From Verrucomicrobiia bacterium (lineage in GTDB: Bacteria; Verrucomicrobiota; Verrucomicrobiia; Verrucomicrobiales; Akkermansiaceae): a stretch of DNA of 6,036 nucleotides. A model generated the notes under the pieces. It made no database searches and was not told where the DNA came from. It saw only the letters and a list, made by a program, of their open reading frames with translations. Made by a program: the position numbers and the translations under genes. Below are positions 1 through 6,036 of this stretch, in pieces (positions within the stretch are counted from its first letter, which is position 1; each line of letters starts with the position of its first letter). Where the stretch lies: contig CANHKJ010000192.1 of assembly GCA_947460915.1 (NCBI GenBank), forward strand, positions 1 through 6,036, given 5' to 3'.

Positions 1-159
1 AATCTGCTAGAAGCACCCGCCTACACCAAGCCTGCTGAATTTCGAGGCATGAAGGTTCCAGAGGTCCTTCTATCCGGCCACCACAAAAACATCGCCGCAT
101 GGCAACAAGAAAAAGCGTTAGAACGAACACGGCAAAACCGTCCTGATTTATTGAAATAG
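1..159 (+). CDS. trmD: tRNA (guanine-N1)-methyltransferase TrmD, C-terminal end (5' part outside window)
   Basis: TrmD transfers a methyl group from S-adenosylmethionine to N1 of G37 in tRNAs with a G at position 36, which prevents +1 frameshifting; it acts in the cytoplasm as a knotted (SPOUT) homodimer. Only the last 52 codons are present, in frame from base 1 to a TAG at 157-159. The visible sequence contains the family's C-terminal signature: a Tyr-Thr-Lys-Pro segment, then FRGMKVPEVLLSGHHKNIA, then a WQQEKALERT helix and the terminal RPDLL. This C-terminal helical domain contributes to tRNA binding; the SAM-binding knot lies upstream of the window. In many bacteria rplS follows trmD directly, but here a convergent gene ends only 48 bases downstream, so trmD is the last gene of its transcript. 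The family call is secure from the motif string. Confidence 0.95.
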   Translation, partial: NLLEAPAYTKPAEFRGMKVPEVLLSGHHKNIAAWQQEKALERTRQNRPDLLK

Positions 160-207
160 AATCAAGACTTTCAGACATAAGACCTAAGACTTGATATCAA
201 GAATTCA
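160..207. repeat. Short heptad repeat and 12-bp palindrome between convergent genes
   Basis: The 48 bases between the trmD stop and the stop of the convergent FGE-like gene contain three imperfect 7-base units of the form T(A/C)AGACN (171-177, 178-184, 185-191), next to a perfect palindrome CTTGATATCAAG (190-201). A further ATCAAG copy at 161-166 could pair with CTTGAT at 190-195. There is no GC-rich stem with a T-tract, so I cannot call a classical intrinsic terminator. The stretch may be chance or a weak bidirectional transcription end. Confidence 0.3.
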
Positions 208-1311
208 TCACAAATCCTTCACGCTGCGGAATCCCGTGTGATTCGTCGGGGATTGGCTATCTTGTGAGTGTCTCGCACCGGATCGATAGCGGAAACAATA
301 GGAATCGTGACACAAAAACGAACCACCTTTGGTCACGCGATGCGGCATGCCACTCGACTTCTCACCGCTGTCTCGATTGACCCAAGTCTCTGGTCCTTGC
401 GGATTTTCGCTAGGGCTTACTTGGAAATACTCGGGATCATAAAAGTCGCTGCAAATTTCCCACACATTGCCCGCCATGTCATAGAGGCCAAATCGATTGG
501 CTGCATAGCTTTTTACTGGCGAGCTAAAGGCGAATCCATCTGCTGTTGTGTTTTCGTTAGGGAATTCGCCTTGCCAACTATTGCACATCGGCTTGCCATC
601 AGGCATCGGTTTATCGCCCCAAACGTACAGTGTTTGCACCAATCCGCCTCGGCTCGCATATTCCCACTCCGCCTCGGTAGGCAAACGCTTGCCCGCCCAT
701 TTCGCATACGCGGCGGCATCCTCGTAGGTCACACAGACGACGGGGAAATTCTCCTTGCCCTCAATATTGCTGCCTTTGCCCATCGGCGCACGCCAGTTCG
801 CATCGGTGTCCCATTTCCACCAATTCAAATACTGCCCCGGCGCATTCGGATCACCCTTGGTATTGGATTGAGGAATGAAAACAATCGAGCCTTGCTTGAA
901 GGGAAAAGGCGGCAGCGATTCCAGCGCCTCCTGCGGAAAATCCTCCGGCTTGGCATCGCGCTCGGCATAGGTCACATAATTCGTCGCTTTCACAAAGGCC
1001 GCAAACTGCGCATTGGTCACCTCCGTCTCATCGATCCAGAAACCATTCACCCGCACCTTGTGCTGAGGTTTTTCTTCAGGAAATTCCTTGGGACCATACT
1101 CCGTTTGAAACAAGCCGCTCGTGCCCATCATGAATTCGCCGCCTGGCAATTTCACCATGCCCTCTTGCACCACATGCTCGACGGGCGCTGGCTGTGGCAA
1201 GGGCGTGAGCGTCGGTTGCTTACGGCAACCAACGTGCAAGATCGGCAGCAACAAGCAGGGTATGATCAGAACAGCGGAGCGCCGCTGCATTGCAGAAAAG
1301 ATTTGCTTCAT
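208..1311 (-). CDS. Formylglycine-generating enzyme (FGE/SUMF1) family, predicted lipoprotein
   Basis: FGE oxidises an active-site cysteine of type I sulfatases to formylglycine, using copper and oxygen. The 367-residue product begins with a lipoprotein signal: basic start (MKQIFSAMQRR), hydrophobic stretch about residues 13-26, and lipobox LHVGC with Cys29. A Pro-rich linker follows, then the FGE fold from about residue 50: LPGGEFMMG, DETEVTN, WAGKRLPTEAEWEY (about 205-218), GLYDMAGNVWE and a final GFRSVKD. Near the C-terminus, GGSFLCHDSYCFRYR carries Cys334 and Cys339, matching the CHxSYC copper-binding pair of human SUMF1 (Cys336/Cys341). Length is close to the human enzyme (374 residues). 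The reading frame stays open for 67 more codons upstream, but that part lies antisense to hisA and lacks a signal peptide, so I start at 1311; the ATG at 1290 (Cys22 lipobox) is an equally good alternative. No Shine-Dalgarno sequence is visible. No sulfatase lies nearby, so the substrate is inferred. A non-catalytic FGE-fold role is less likely given the cysteines. Confidence 0.9.
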   Translation of the reverse strand: MKQIFSAMQRRSAVLIIPCLLLPILHVGCRKQPTLTPLPQPAPVEHVVQEGMVKLPGGEFMMGTSGLFQTEYGPKEFPEEKPQHKVRVNGFWIDETEVTNAQFAAFVKATNYVTYAERDAKPEDFPQEALESLPPFPFKQGSIVFIPQSNTKGDPNAPGQYLNWWKWDTDANWRAPMGKGSNIEGKENFPVVCVTYEDAAAYAKWAGKRLPTEAEWEYASRGGLVQTLYVWGDKPMPDGKPMCNSWQGEFPNENTTADGFAFSSPVKSYAANRFGLYDMAGNVWEICSDFYDPEYFQVSPSENPQGPETWVNRDSGEKSSGMPHRVTKGGSFLCHDSYCFRYRSGARHSQDSQSPTNHTGFRSVKDL

Positions 1312-1358
1312 TTGGTTCTGGAACTTGCCCGATGATAATGGTTTTCTTGCCCCACGCC
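1312..1358 (+). promoter_or_regulatory. Divergent intergenic region with a weak hisA promoter candidate
   Basis: Only 47 bases separate the chosen starts of the FGE-like gene (-) and hisA (+). On the + strand TTGGTT (1312-1317) and GATAAT (1334-1339), spaced 16 bases, resemble a -35/-10 pair and would place transcription start about a dozen bases before the hisA ATG. On the - strand TTGTCA (1360-1365) resembles a -35 box but no well-spaced -10 is clear. This is pattern matching only. Confidence 0.2.
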
Positions 1359-2123
1359 ATGACAAAATTTCGCCCATGCATCGACCTTCATCACGGTCAG
1401 GTAAAACAAATCGTCGGCGGCACCCTGCGCGACGATGGGGCCGGACCGCGCGAAAATTTCGTCTCGGAAAAAAGCGCCGCTTGGTATGCCGAAACGTATC
1501 GCCGCGATGCACTCATGGGTGGTCACGTGATTTGTCTTGGCCCAGGCAACAACGAAGCCGCGCACGAGGCTCTCGCCGCATGGCCTGGCGGCTTACAAAT
1601 CGGCGGTGGCATCCGACCCGATAACGCCGCTGCTTGGCTCGATGCCGGTGCTAGCCATGTGATCGTCACCTCCGCGCTCTTCGATGCCAGCGGACGATTT
1701 CTCCAGGATCAACTCAGCGCTTTTGTGAGCGAAGTCGGACGCGAGAAATTGGTCATCGATCTCAGTTGCCGCCGCACCACACGTGGATGGACGGTAGCCA
1801 TGAACCGTTGGCAAACACTCACCGAGCTCGATATCAACACCTCAACTCTCGACATGCTCGCTGGGCATTGCGCCGAATTTCTCATTCATGCTGCCGACGT
1901 CGAAGGACTATGCAATGGCATCGACGAAGAACTCGTTTCCTTGCTCGGTGCTTGGGGAAAAATCCCGCAAACCTATGCCGGCGGCGTAGCCGTGCTCGCC
2001 GATGTGCAAAAAGTCCACGATCTCAGCCATGGTCGCCTCGATGTCACCGTCGGTAGTGCGCTTGACTTGTTCGGCGGCAGCGGAGTGAAATACGCCGACC
2101 TCCTCGCATTTAATCAACGCTGA
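1359..2123 (+). CDS. hisA: ProFAR isomerase HisA, eukaryotic (HIS6) type
   Basis: HisA converts ProFAR (the formimino-AICAR ribonucleotide) to PRFAR by an Amadori rearrangement, the fourth step of histidine synthesis, in the cytoplasm. The 254-residue product follows the HIS6 branch rather than the usual bacterial one: it opens MTKF-x2-CIDLHHG-x-VKQIVGGTL as in yeast HIS6, then GGHVICLGPGN, LQIGGGI, VIVTSALF, VIDLSCRR, VAMNRWQTLT, EFLIHAADVEGLCNGIDEELV, YAGGV and GSALDLFGG. These phosphate-binding glycine motifs and both halves of the (beta-alpha)8 barrel are intact. Asp9 and Asp134 sit where the family's general base and acid lie. Length agrees with yeast HIS6 (261). In-frame ATGs exist at 1290, 1332 and 1338, but homology begins exactly at 1359. 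No other his gene is visible. tatD follows after 19 bases, so the two are probably cotranscribed. Likely acquired by transfer or from an old bacterial HIS6-type lineage. Confidence 0.95.
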   Translation: MTKFRPCIDLHHGQVKQIVGGTLRDDGAGPRENFVSEKSAAWYAETYRRDALMGGHVICLGPGNNEAAHEALAAWPGGLQIGGGIRPDNAAAWLDAGASHVIVTSALFDASGRFLQDQLSAFVSEVGREKLVIDLSCRRTTRGWTVAMNRWQTLTELDINTSTLDMLAGHCAEFLIHAADVEGLCNGIDEELVSLLGAWGKIPQTYAGGVAVLADVQKVHDLSHGRLDVTVGSALDLFGGSGVKYADLLAFNQR

Positions 2124-2142
2124 AACCTTTCGATTCCTTTCC

Positions 2143-2958
2143 ATGCTCATTGACTCCCACTGCCACCTCGCCTCACACAAATTCGATCCTAGCGAGCTCG
2201 GCGACATCGTCTCCCGAGCCCGCATGCTCGGAGTGCAAAAAATGGTCTCCCTTGCCACCTGCCTCGATGATATCGATGCCAACCTGACGATTGCCGACAC
2301 CTATCCCGGCATCGGCATCTGCGTTGGCATCCACCCCTGCGATGTGCACAATGCGCCGGACGATGCCGTTGCTATCATCGAGACACACACCAGCGATCAC
2401 CGCGTCGTCGGCATTGGTGAAACAGGGCTCGACTACTACCATCCCGCGCCCTATGGCTGGGACGAAGAAACATTTCGCCAACGCCAGCGCGATTTCCTCG
2501 AACAACATTTTCTGTTAGCCAAACGCAGCAAGCTCGGCATCGTCATCCACACCCGTGATCGCAGTGGCTGTCAGTCCTTTGATGACGCAATGGAAATCTA
2601 CCAACGCCATGCCGATTCGGTGCGCGCACTCTTTCACTGCTACATCGGTAACCGCGAAAATGCCGACCGAGTCATCGCGCTCGGTGGCCTCGTCTCCTTC
2701 GGTGGCGTATGCACCTTTAAGACGGCCCGCGATGTGTTAGACGTAGTCAGCACACTGCCACGCGAGACGTTTTTGTTAGAGACGGATTCACCATATCTCG
2801 CTCCCGTGCCTCATCGTGGCAAGCGCAACGAACCATCCTTCGTCCGCCACACCGCCGAATGCATCGCCGAAGCACGCGACGAGCCACTCACTTTCCTAAG
2901 CGAATACACTGGCCGCGCTGCACTGCGATTTTTCCCCAAATTGCTCCACCTCGGCTAG
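2143..2958 (+). CDS. tatD: TatD-family metal-dependent hydrolase (putative DNase)
   Basis: TatD proteins are amidohydrolase-like TIM-barrel enzymes; characterised members are divalent-metal-dependent 3'-5' DNases or work in DNA repair and DNA degradation, and many others (YcfH, YjjV) have no firm substrate. The 271-residue product shows the full metal-binding set: His6 and His8 in IDSHCHL, Glu93 in GIGETGLDYY, His136 in VIHTRD, His165 in LFHCYIG and Asp215 in LLETDSPYLAP, followed by the HRGKRNEP motif (about 224-231). Length is normal for the family (about 260 residues). The ATG at 2143 directly precedes the first metal motif, as in relatives; no Shine-Dalgarno sequence is seen. It lies 19 bases after hisA on the same strand and probably shares its transcript, although the pairing has no obvious metabolic logic. 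The family is certain; the exact substrate and subgroup (TatD, YcfH or YjjV) are not. Confidence 0.93.
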   Translation: MLIDSHCHLASHKFDPSELGDIVSRARMLGVQKMVSLATCLDDIDANLTIADTYPGIGICVGIHPCDVHNAPDDAVAIIETHTSDHRVVGIGETGLDYYHPAPYGWDEETFRQRQRDFLEQHFLLAKRSKLGIVIHTRDRSGCQSFDDAMEIYQRHADSVRALFHCYIGNRENADRVIALGGLVSFGGVCTFKTARDVLDVVSTLPRETFLLETDSPYLAPVPHRGKRNEPSFVRHTAECIAEARDEPLTFLSEYTGRAALRFFPKLLHLG

Positions 2959-3014
2959 GCGAAGCGCTGAATCTTTGCGCAGTTTCAGTCGAAGATGTTC
3001 TCGCTAACTCGGAA
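2959..3014. other. Convergent intergenic gap
   Basis: These 56 bases separate the tatD stop (+) from the stop of the DUF5722-like gene (-). The best stem is GCGC pairing across about nine bases, four base pairs only, and no T-tract follows. I see no convincing terminator or small gene. Confidence 0.4.
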
Positions 3015-5072
3015 TCACTTGGCCACAGGCTGCATGATTTCTTGCCAGCCTTTTTTGCCAATGTGAGGAAGATATGGAGCACAGAGTTCATCTTCGCGGG
3101 CTGTGCCGAGTGCTTGATAGAGATGATAGATCGGCTTTTTGCCGTAGGGATCTCCGGGTTCGTCGGGGAATTTTCGCAAGCCAATGCGCAGACCTCCTTC
3201 GTGACGATTGTCGATCCAGTTGTGATACTGCCAGGCGGTGATCGACGAAAGATTCTGGATTTTTTTCCATGCATAGGCCATGCCCGCAGCTTGATCACGC
3301 AAGGAAGCCTCGCTGTAGTCGGGCGAGTTGAATCCATTTTCGGAGAGATGCACCTCACGCACATGCTTGCCGAGATAGAGCAGCGCAGGTTGCTTCATGT
3401 AGGTATCTAACACTTCGAGATTGCGCGGTGTGATCTTTGGGGTATCGAAGGTGAAATTCGGTTGATCATCCTCCCATGTGCGTGGACGGGTGAGATTTTG
3501 CGGATAGGGATGATAGGCAAGCGCCCACGGAAAATCTCCTTCGCGCCTTGTGTAGCCGACGAGTAGTTCTAACAATGTGCGCGATGGATACCACTGCGGC
3601 GCGGTTTTCGCCCAATGATGCGTCAACGATATAAATGGCAGATGGTGTGGGTCGTAGGTGCGTGCAATCAAGTGCGATAGGCGCAAACTCCTTTGATAAA
3701 GATCGAAATAATTTTCCACCGGAATCTCGCCCGCATTGGTCCAGACAATGCCAGCGTCCACCTCGTTGTGCAAAATTGTGTGATGCAAGCGACCATAGCG
3801 CCCATCGGCACGCATGTAACGATCGTAGATGGCATCAAGAATCGCGCCATAGAATGCCAGCCCCTCGGCATCACAGATGTTTGGCATCGCAAACGTGCCT
3901 TCAGGGGTGCAGCCCGGATGCGCTAACAATTGCGTTTCCGCTCGGCGTGATTTGTGGGGATTGGCGATCAACAAAATGGCAGATGTCATGACCTTGGCCT
4001 TTGCGGCATCGATCATACTGCGATCCAGCGATGCCCAATTTTTTTCGTTCATGTGATACGTGCGACCTTGCCAAACGCGCGGCGTCGATTCCGCCGTTGG
4101 CTTGAGCGTGAGCAACCCATCGAGCATAACGTTAATCGTGACCGAGGAAATCCCGAGATCGACGAGGTCGGAAGAAACGGAACGCCCAGGCGTCCAGCCA
4201 CCGAGTCCTTTTTTCGTCGCCGGCTTTGCGGCAGGAAGAACAGGTTGGCGACAGGCAATCTGGTCTGCATAACGCCGATGCGATAAAGCTTTGGATTTTT
4301 CGGCATCGCAGAGTTGCCAGGTCACCAGCAAGCGATCGCGCGAGCCAGCTGCATCGGCTACTTGGCGGGGCAATTCGATCTGAAATTTTCCCGCGGCATC
4401 GAGTGTGAGCGAGTGGGTTTTTTGAAACCGCGCAGGCGAGTGAATCGGCAAATGCATCGGCACCTCGGCGAGCAGTGGCATCGAACCAACAACCGCACTC
4501 CCACGCACCGTCACACGATCTGCGGAGACGACCACTTCATCGATGCGAGCGGGCATTTGCGCTGCGGCCTCTTGTTGCAAGGCCTGCTGCAAGGCGGAAA
4601 TTTCTTCGGGCGATTGCATTGGCACATGACGAGGTCGCTCCGGAGCGATCTGCAATTCGCGCAACTGCAACACCGCCTCAGGTTTGAGATAAAAATCAGC
4701 ACGCAGTGACTGACCACCCCGCAGCGCAGCAAGATGGACGTCCTGCAAACGAAACGATTGCGGCGACCAGACTTCCGTGTGCGGAATGTTGCCAATCCAT
4801 TGCGCTTTTTCGCTCGAAAAATCAGGTCCACTCAAGATCGCGATTTTTTCCACTCCGCCGAGGCAGAAACTCGAAAATTGCAATGCGACATCTTCCGCAC
4901 TCACAGCTGCTGTGGCCTTGAGGATCACGGGCATCGGATGGCGAATTTCATACAAGCCCACAGAGGGACTGGAAAATCCCGGTGTGTCCGCCTTTTCCGC
5001 GCTCATCAGAAGCGGCGTCAATGCCGAGCTAAAGAACGGAGCAAGCAGGAAAATGATGGCCAAAAATCGCAT
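3015..5072 (-). CDS. Secreted DUF5722-type glycoside-hydrolase-like protein
   Basis: The 685-residue product starts with a signal peptide (MRFLAIIFLLAPFFSSALT, hydrophobic residues 3-22, likely cut near residue 20-25), so it acts outside the cytoplasm. Residues about 30-145 look like a beta-rich accessory domain; a Gln/Ala-rich segment (155-172) that could be helical comes next, then a second beta-rich part (175-255). From about 290 to 660 a TIM-barrel-like domain follows: GISSVTINVMLDGLL, LHHTILHNEVDAGIVW (Asn436-Glu437), HPYP (521-524), EVHLSENGF (Glu578), ITAWQYHNWIDNRHEGGLRIGL and GKKPIYHLYQALGT. In clan GH-A glycosidases the acid/base follows Asn on strand 4 and the nucleophile Glu lies on strand 7; Glu437 and Glu578 fit these roles. 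I recognise the barrel as DUF5722-like from memory of the family; the substrate is unknown. The gene lies 85 bases downstream of rtcB on the same strand; no Shine-Dalgarno sequence or clear promoter is seen. Polysaccharide breakdown is inference. Confidence 0.85.
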   Translation of the reverse strand: MRFLAIIFLLAPFFSSALTPLLMSAEKADTPGFSSPSVGLYEIRHPMPVILKATAAVSAEDVALQFSSFCLGGVEKIAILSGPDFSSEKAQWIGNIPHTEVWSPQSFRLQDVHLAALRGGQSLRADFYLKPEAVLQLRELQIAPERPRHVPMQSPEEISALQQALQQEAAAQMPARIDEVVVSADRVTVRGSAVVGSMPLLAEVPMHLPIHSPARFQKTHSLTLDAAGKFQIELPRQVADAAGSRDRLLVTWQLCDAEKSKALSHRRYADQIACRQPVLPAAKPATKKGLGGWTPGRSVSSDLVDLGISSVTINVMLDGLLTLKPTAESTPRVWQGRTYHMNEKNWASLDRSMIDAAKAKVMTSAILLIANPHKSRRAETQLLAHPGCTPEGTFAMPNICDAEGLAFYGAILDAIYDRYMRADGRYGRLHHTILHNEVDAGIVWTNAGEIPVENYFDLYQRSLRLSHLIARTYDPHHLPFISLTHHWAKTAPQWYPSRTLLELLVGYTRREGDFPWALAYHPYPQNLTRPRTWEDDQPNFTFDTPKITPRNLEVLDTYMKQPALLYLGKHVREVHLSENGFNSPDYSEASLRDQAAGMAYAWKKIQNLSSITAWQYHNWIDNRHEGGLRIGLRKFPDEPGDPYGKKPIYHLYQALGTAREDELCAPYLPHIGKKGWQEIMQPVAK

Positions 5073-5157
5073 AAGTAACGTTGCATACGCGAGTTAGAGG
5101 CCGATTGTTTCACCCAATACGCAAACAAGAGTGTGAATGCGAGAGACAATTGGTGCA
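5073..5157 (-). other. Spacer between rtcB and the DUF5722-like gene
   Basis: This 85-base gap would hold any promoter of the DUF5722-like gene and any rtcB terminator. A 6-bp inverted repeat (TTGTTT 5105-5110, AAACAA 5123-5128, 12-base loop) is the only visible structure. It is AT-rich and has no T-tract, so I do not call it a terminator. No clear -35/-10 pair stands out. Confidence 0.35.
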
Positions 5158-6036
5158 TCAATCATCGTCATCATCCACACATCCCAAATGCCGTTTCACC
5201 TTTCGGCGTTCGGCCCGATGCTCGATCTGACGTTTTTGCTTGGGAGTGAGCTCATCCTCGCGATCACGACAAGAGCGCCCCGAGTCACCAGCCATGATGC
5301 AGCCCAGTGGCTGAATTTCGGCAATGATCTGCGCCAAGGCAAAGTGTTCGATTTGCTCGCGAATGCGCGCGGCATTTTTGTAGGCTATGGGAGTTTCGCT
5401 CAAGTCAGGTTTTCCGCAATACCAGCGGACATCAATGCCTGCGGTGCTTTTGCGGATCGCCACTTCCTTTGCTTGATCACCGGGATATTGACGCCGTAGG
5501 GCCGTGCGCGAATGATTCCGCCCCGCACCATGCGGAGCAAAACCTAACATTTTTTCACTGTTGCGCCCGAGCACGAGCAAAATCGGCTCCGCCATGTTCA
5601 AGGGAATAAGCCCGAGCAATGGTCGGCCGGTTTCATCCAACCACGCAGGAGTCGCACCCTTGCCATGATAAAAATCATCGCCGCGTTTCCACACGAAGTT
5701 GTGTTCGTTGCCCCACTGCGCGGTCGCTGTTCCGCTAATGCGTTCGAGGAATCGCGCATGAATGCACTCATGGTTGGCACGAGTCCAGCGGCTCAGATAT
5801 TGCAGTGCGTCCCAGTAATCGCGCCCAACATCGCTTTTCGCATCCAGCCACGCACCTGCTTCGGGGATATGACGTCCCGCGCGCGCGGTGTGCTTTTCTG
5901 CAGCAATTTGTCCCCGTTTGTAAACATGCGCACCGAGTCCACGCGAACCGTGATGAGTCACTAGAGCTCTGATTTTTTTCCCTAACGGAAAAATGGCGAG
6001 CGCAGTGAACAGGTCGTCGTATCCAGCATCGCGCAG
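5158..6036 (-). CDS. rtcB: RtcB-family RNA ligase, C-terminal part with charged tail (5' end outside window)
   Basis: RtcB joins RNA ends bearing 2',3'-cyclic phosphate or 3'-phosphate to 5'-OH ends, using GTP and Mn2+; in bacteria it serves RNA repair. The frame is open to the window edge, giving 292 residues with no visible true start (a GTG at 5961 lies inside the conserved core and is not a credible start). Motifs, numbered from the edge: THHGSRGLG (His28 aligns with the metal His of the HTGSRGLG consensus), NEHNFVWKRG (His112, metal ligand), YHGKGATPA (123-131), and PHGAGRNHSRT, whose His169 is the guanylylated residue. DVRWYCGKPDLSETPIAYKNA and EQIEHFALAQIIAEIQPLGCI follow. The first metal Cys and another metal His should lie outside the window. 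About 42 residues continue past the point where RtcB usually ends, rich in Lys/Arg/Glu and closing with five Asp. HGKGA replaces the common HRKGA. The DUF5722-like gene lies 85 bases downstream; no archease or RtcR regulator is visible. Confidence 0.93.
   Translation of the reverse strand: MRDAGYDDLFTALAIFPLGKKIRALVTHHGSRGLGAHVYKRGQIAAEKHTARAGRHIPEAGAWLDAKSDVGRDYWDALQYLSRWTRANHECIHARFLERISGTATAQWGNEHNFVWKRGDDFYHGKGATPAWLDETGRPLLGLIPLNMAEPILLVLGRNSEKMLGFAPHGAGRNHSRTALRRQYPGDQAKEVAIRKSTAGIDVRWYCGKPDLSETPIAYKNAARIREQIEHFALAQIIAEIQPLGCIMAGDSGRSCRDREDELTPKQKRQIEHRAERRKVKRHLGCVDDDDD

Noticed and set aside
268..1335. Open frame of 355 codons on the + strand
   Set aside because: It is the antisense shadow of the FGE-like gene. 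Its translation is rich in Arg, His and Ile with no recognisable motif, whereas the opposite strand gives a full FGE domain.
1290..1358. Earlier starts for hisA at 1290, 1332 or 1338
   Set aside because: HIS6 homologues begin with the MTKF found at 1359, and the extra residues would run into the divergent gene's start.
1312..1512. N-terminal extension of the FGE-like gene by 67 codons
   Set aside because: The extension is antisense to hisA, very Arg-rich, and would bury the lipoprotein signal. Starts at 1311 or 1290 give a normal signal peptide.
2859..3410. 183-codon + strand frame across the tatD end and the DUF5722-like gene end
   Set aside because: It overlaps two well-supported genes in other frames and shows no domain motif.
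5105..5128. TTGTTT/AAACAA inverted repeat as an rtcB terminator
   Set aside because: The stem is only 6 bp and AT-rich with a 12-base loop and no following T-tract.
5158..5961. RtcB gene starting at the GTG at 5961
   Set aside because: The GTG codes the Val before the metal-binding THHGSRG motif, and the frame continues upstream to the window edge with plausible core sequence (LFTALAIFPLGKKIRAL), so the gene is cut by the window.
1..6036. Defence system, mobile element or CRISPR array
   Set aside because: No transposase, integrase, nuclease cassette, regularly spaced repeats or att-like duplications were seen; RtcB and TatD alone do not make a defence locus.

Overview
The window looks like bacterial chromosome with ordinary, moderately GC-rich coding sequence. 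It holds six protein genes, two of them cut by the window edges, and no RNA gene, insertion sequence, CRISPR array or prophage that I can see. No gene-free stretch exceeds about 90 bases. The gene set suggests a member of the Verrucomicrobiota or a related PVC lineage: an exported formylglycine-generating enzyme, a secreted DUF5722-type glycosidase-like protein, and a eukaryotic-type (HIS6-like) HisA. This placement is inference from gene families, because the window has no rRNA or other marker.

Layout from left to right. Positions 1-159 (+) are the last 52 codons of trmD (tRNA m1G37 methyltransferase). Positions 208-1311 (-) encode a predicted lipoprotein of the FGE/sulfatase-modifying factor family, and it keeps both active-site cysteines. 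Positions 1359-2123 (+) encode HisA of the eukaryotic HIS6 type. It is followed after 19 bases by a TatD-family metal-dependent hydrolase (2143-2958, +), probably as a two-gene transcript. Positions 3015-5072 (-) encode a large secreted TIM-barrel protein of the DUF5722 type. Positions 5158-6036 (-) are the C-terminal 292 residues of an RtcB-type RNA ligase that runs off the right edge and carries an unusual charged tail.

The genes do not form one pathway. trmD and rtcB act on RNA, hisA on histidine synthesis and tatD on nucleic-acid or nucleotide hydrolysis. The FGE-like lipoprotein and the DUF5722 protein are both exported and fit a life-style of degrading (possibly sulfated) polysaccharides, but no sulfatase lies in the window to confirm this.

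The strongest points for a second look are the eukaryotic-type HisA, the exported FGE with an intact copper-cysteine motif, the RtcB tail, and the lack of a recognisable Shine-Dalgarno sequence before any of the four visible starts. I see no convincing undescribed multi-gene system.
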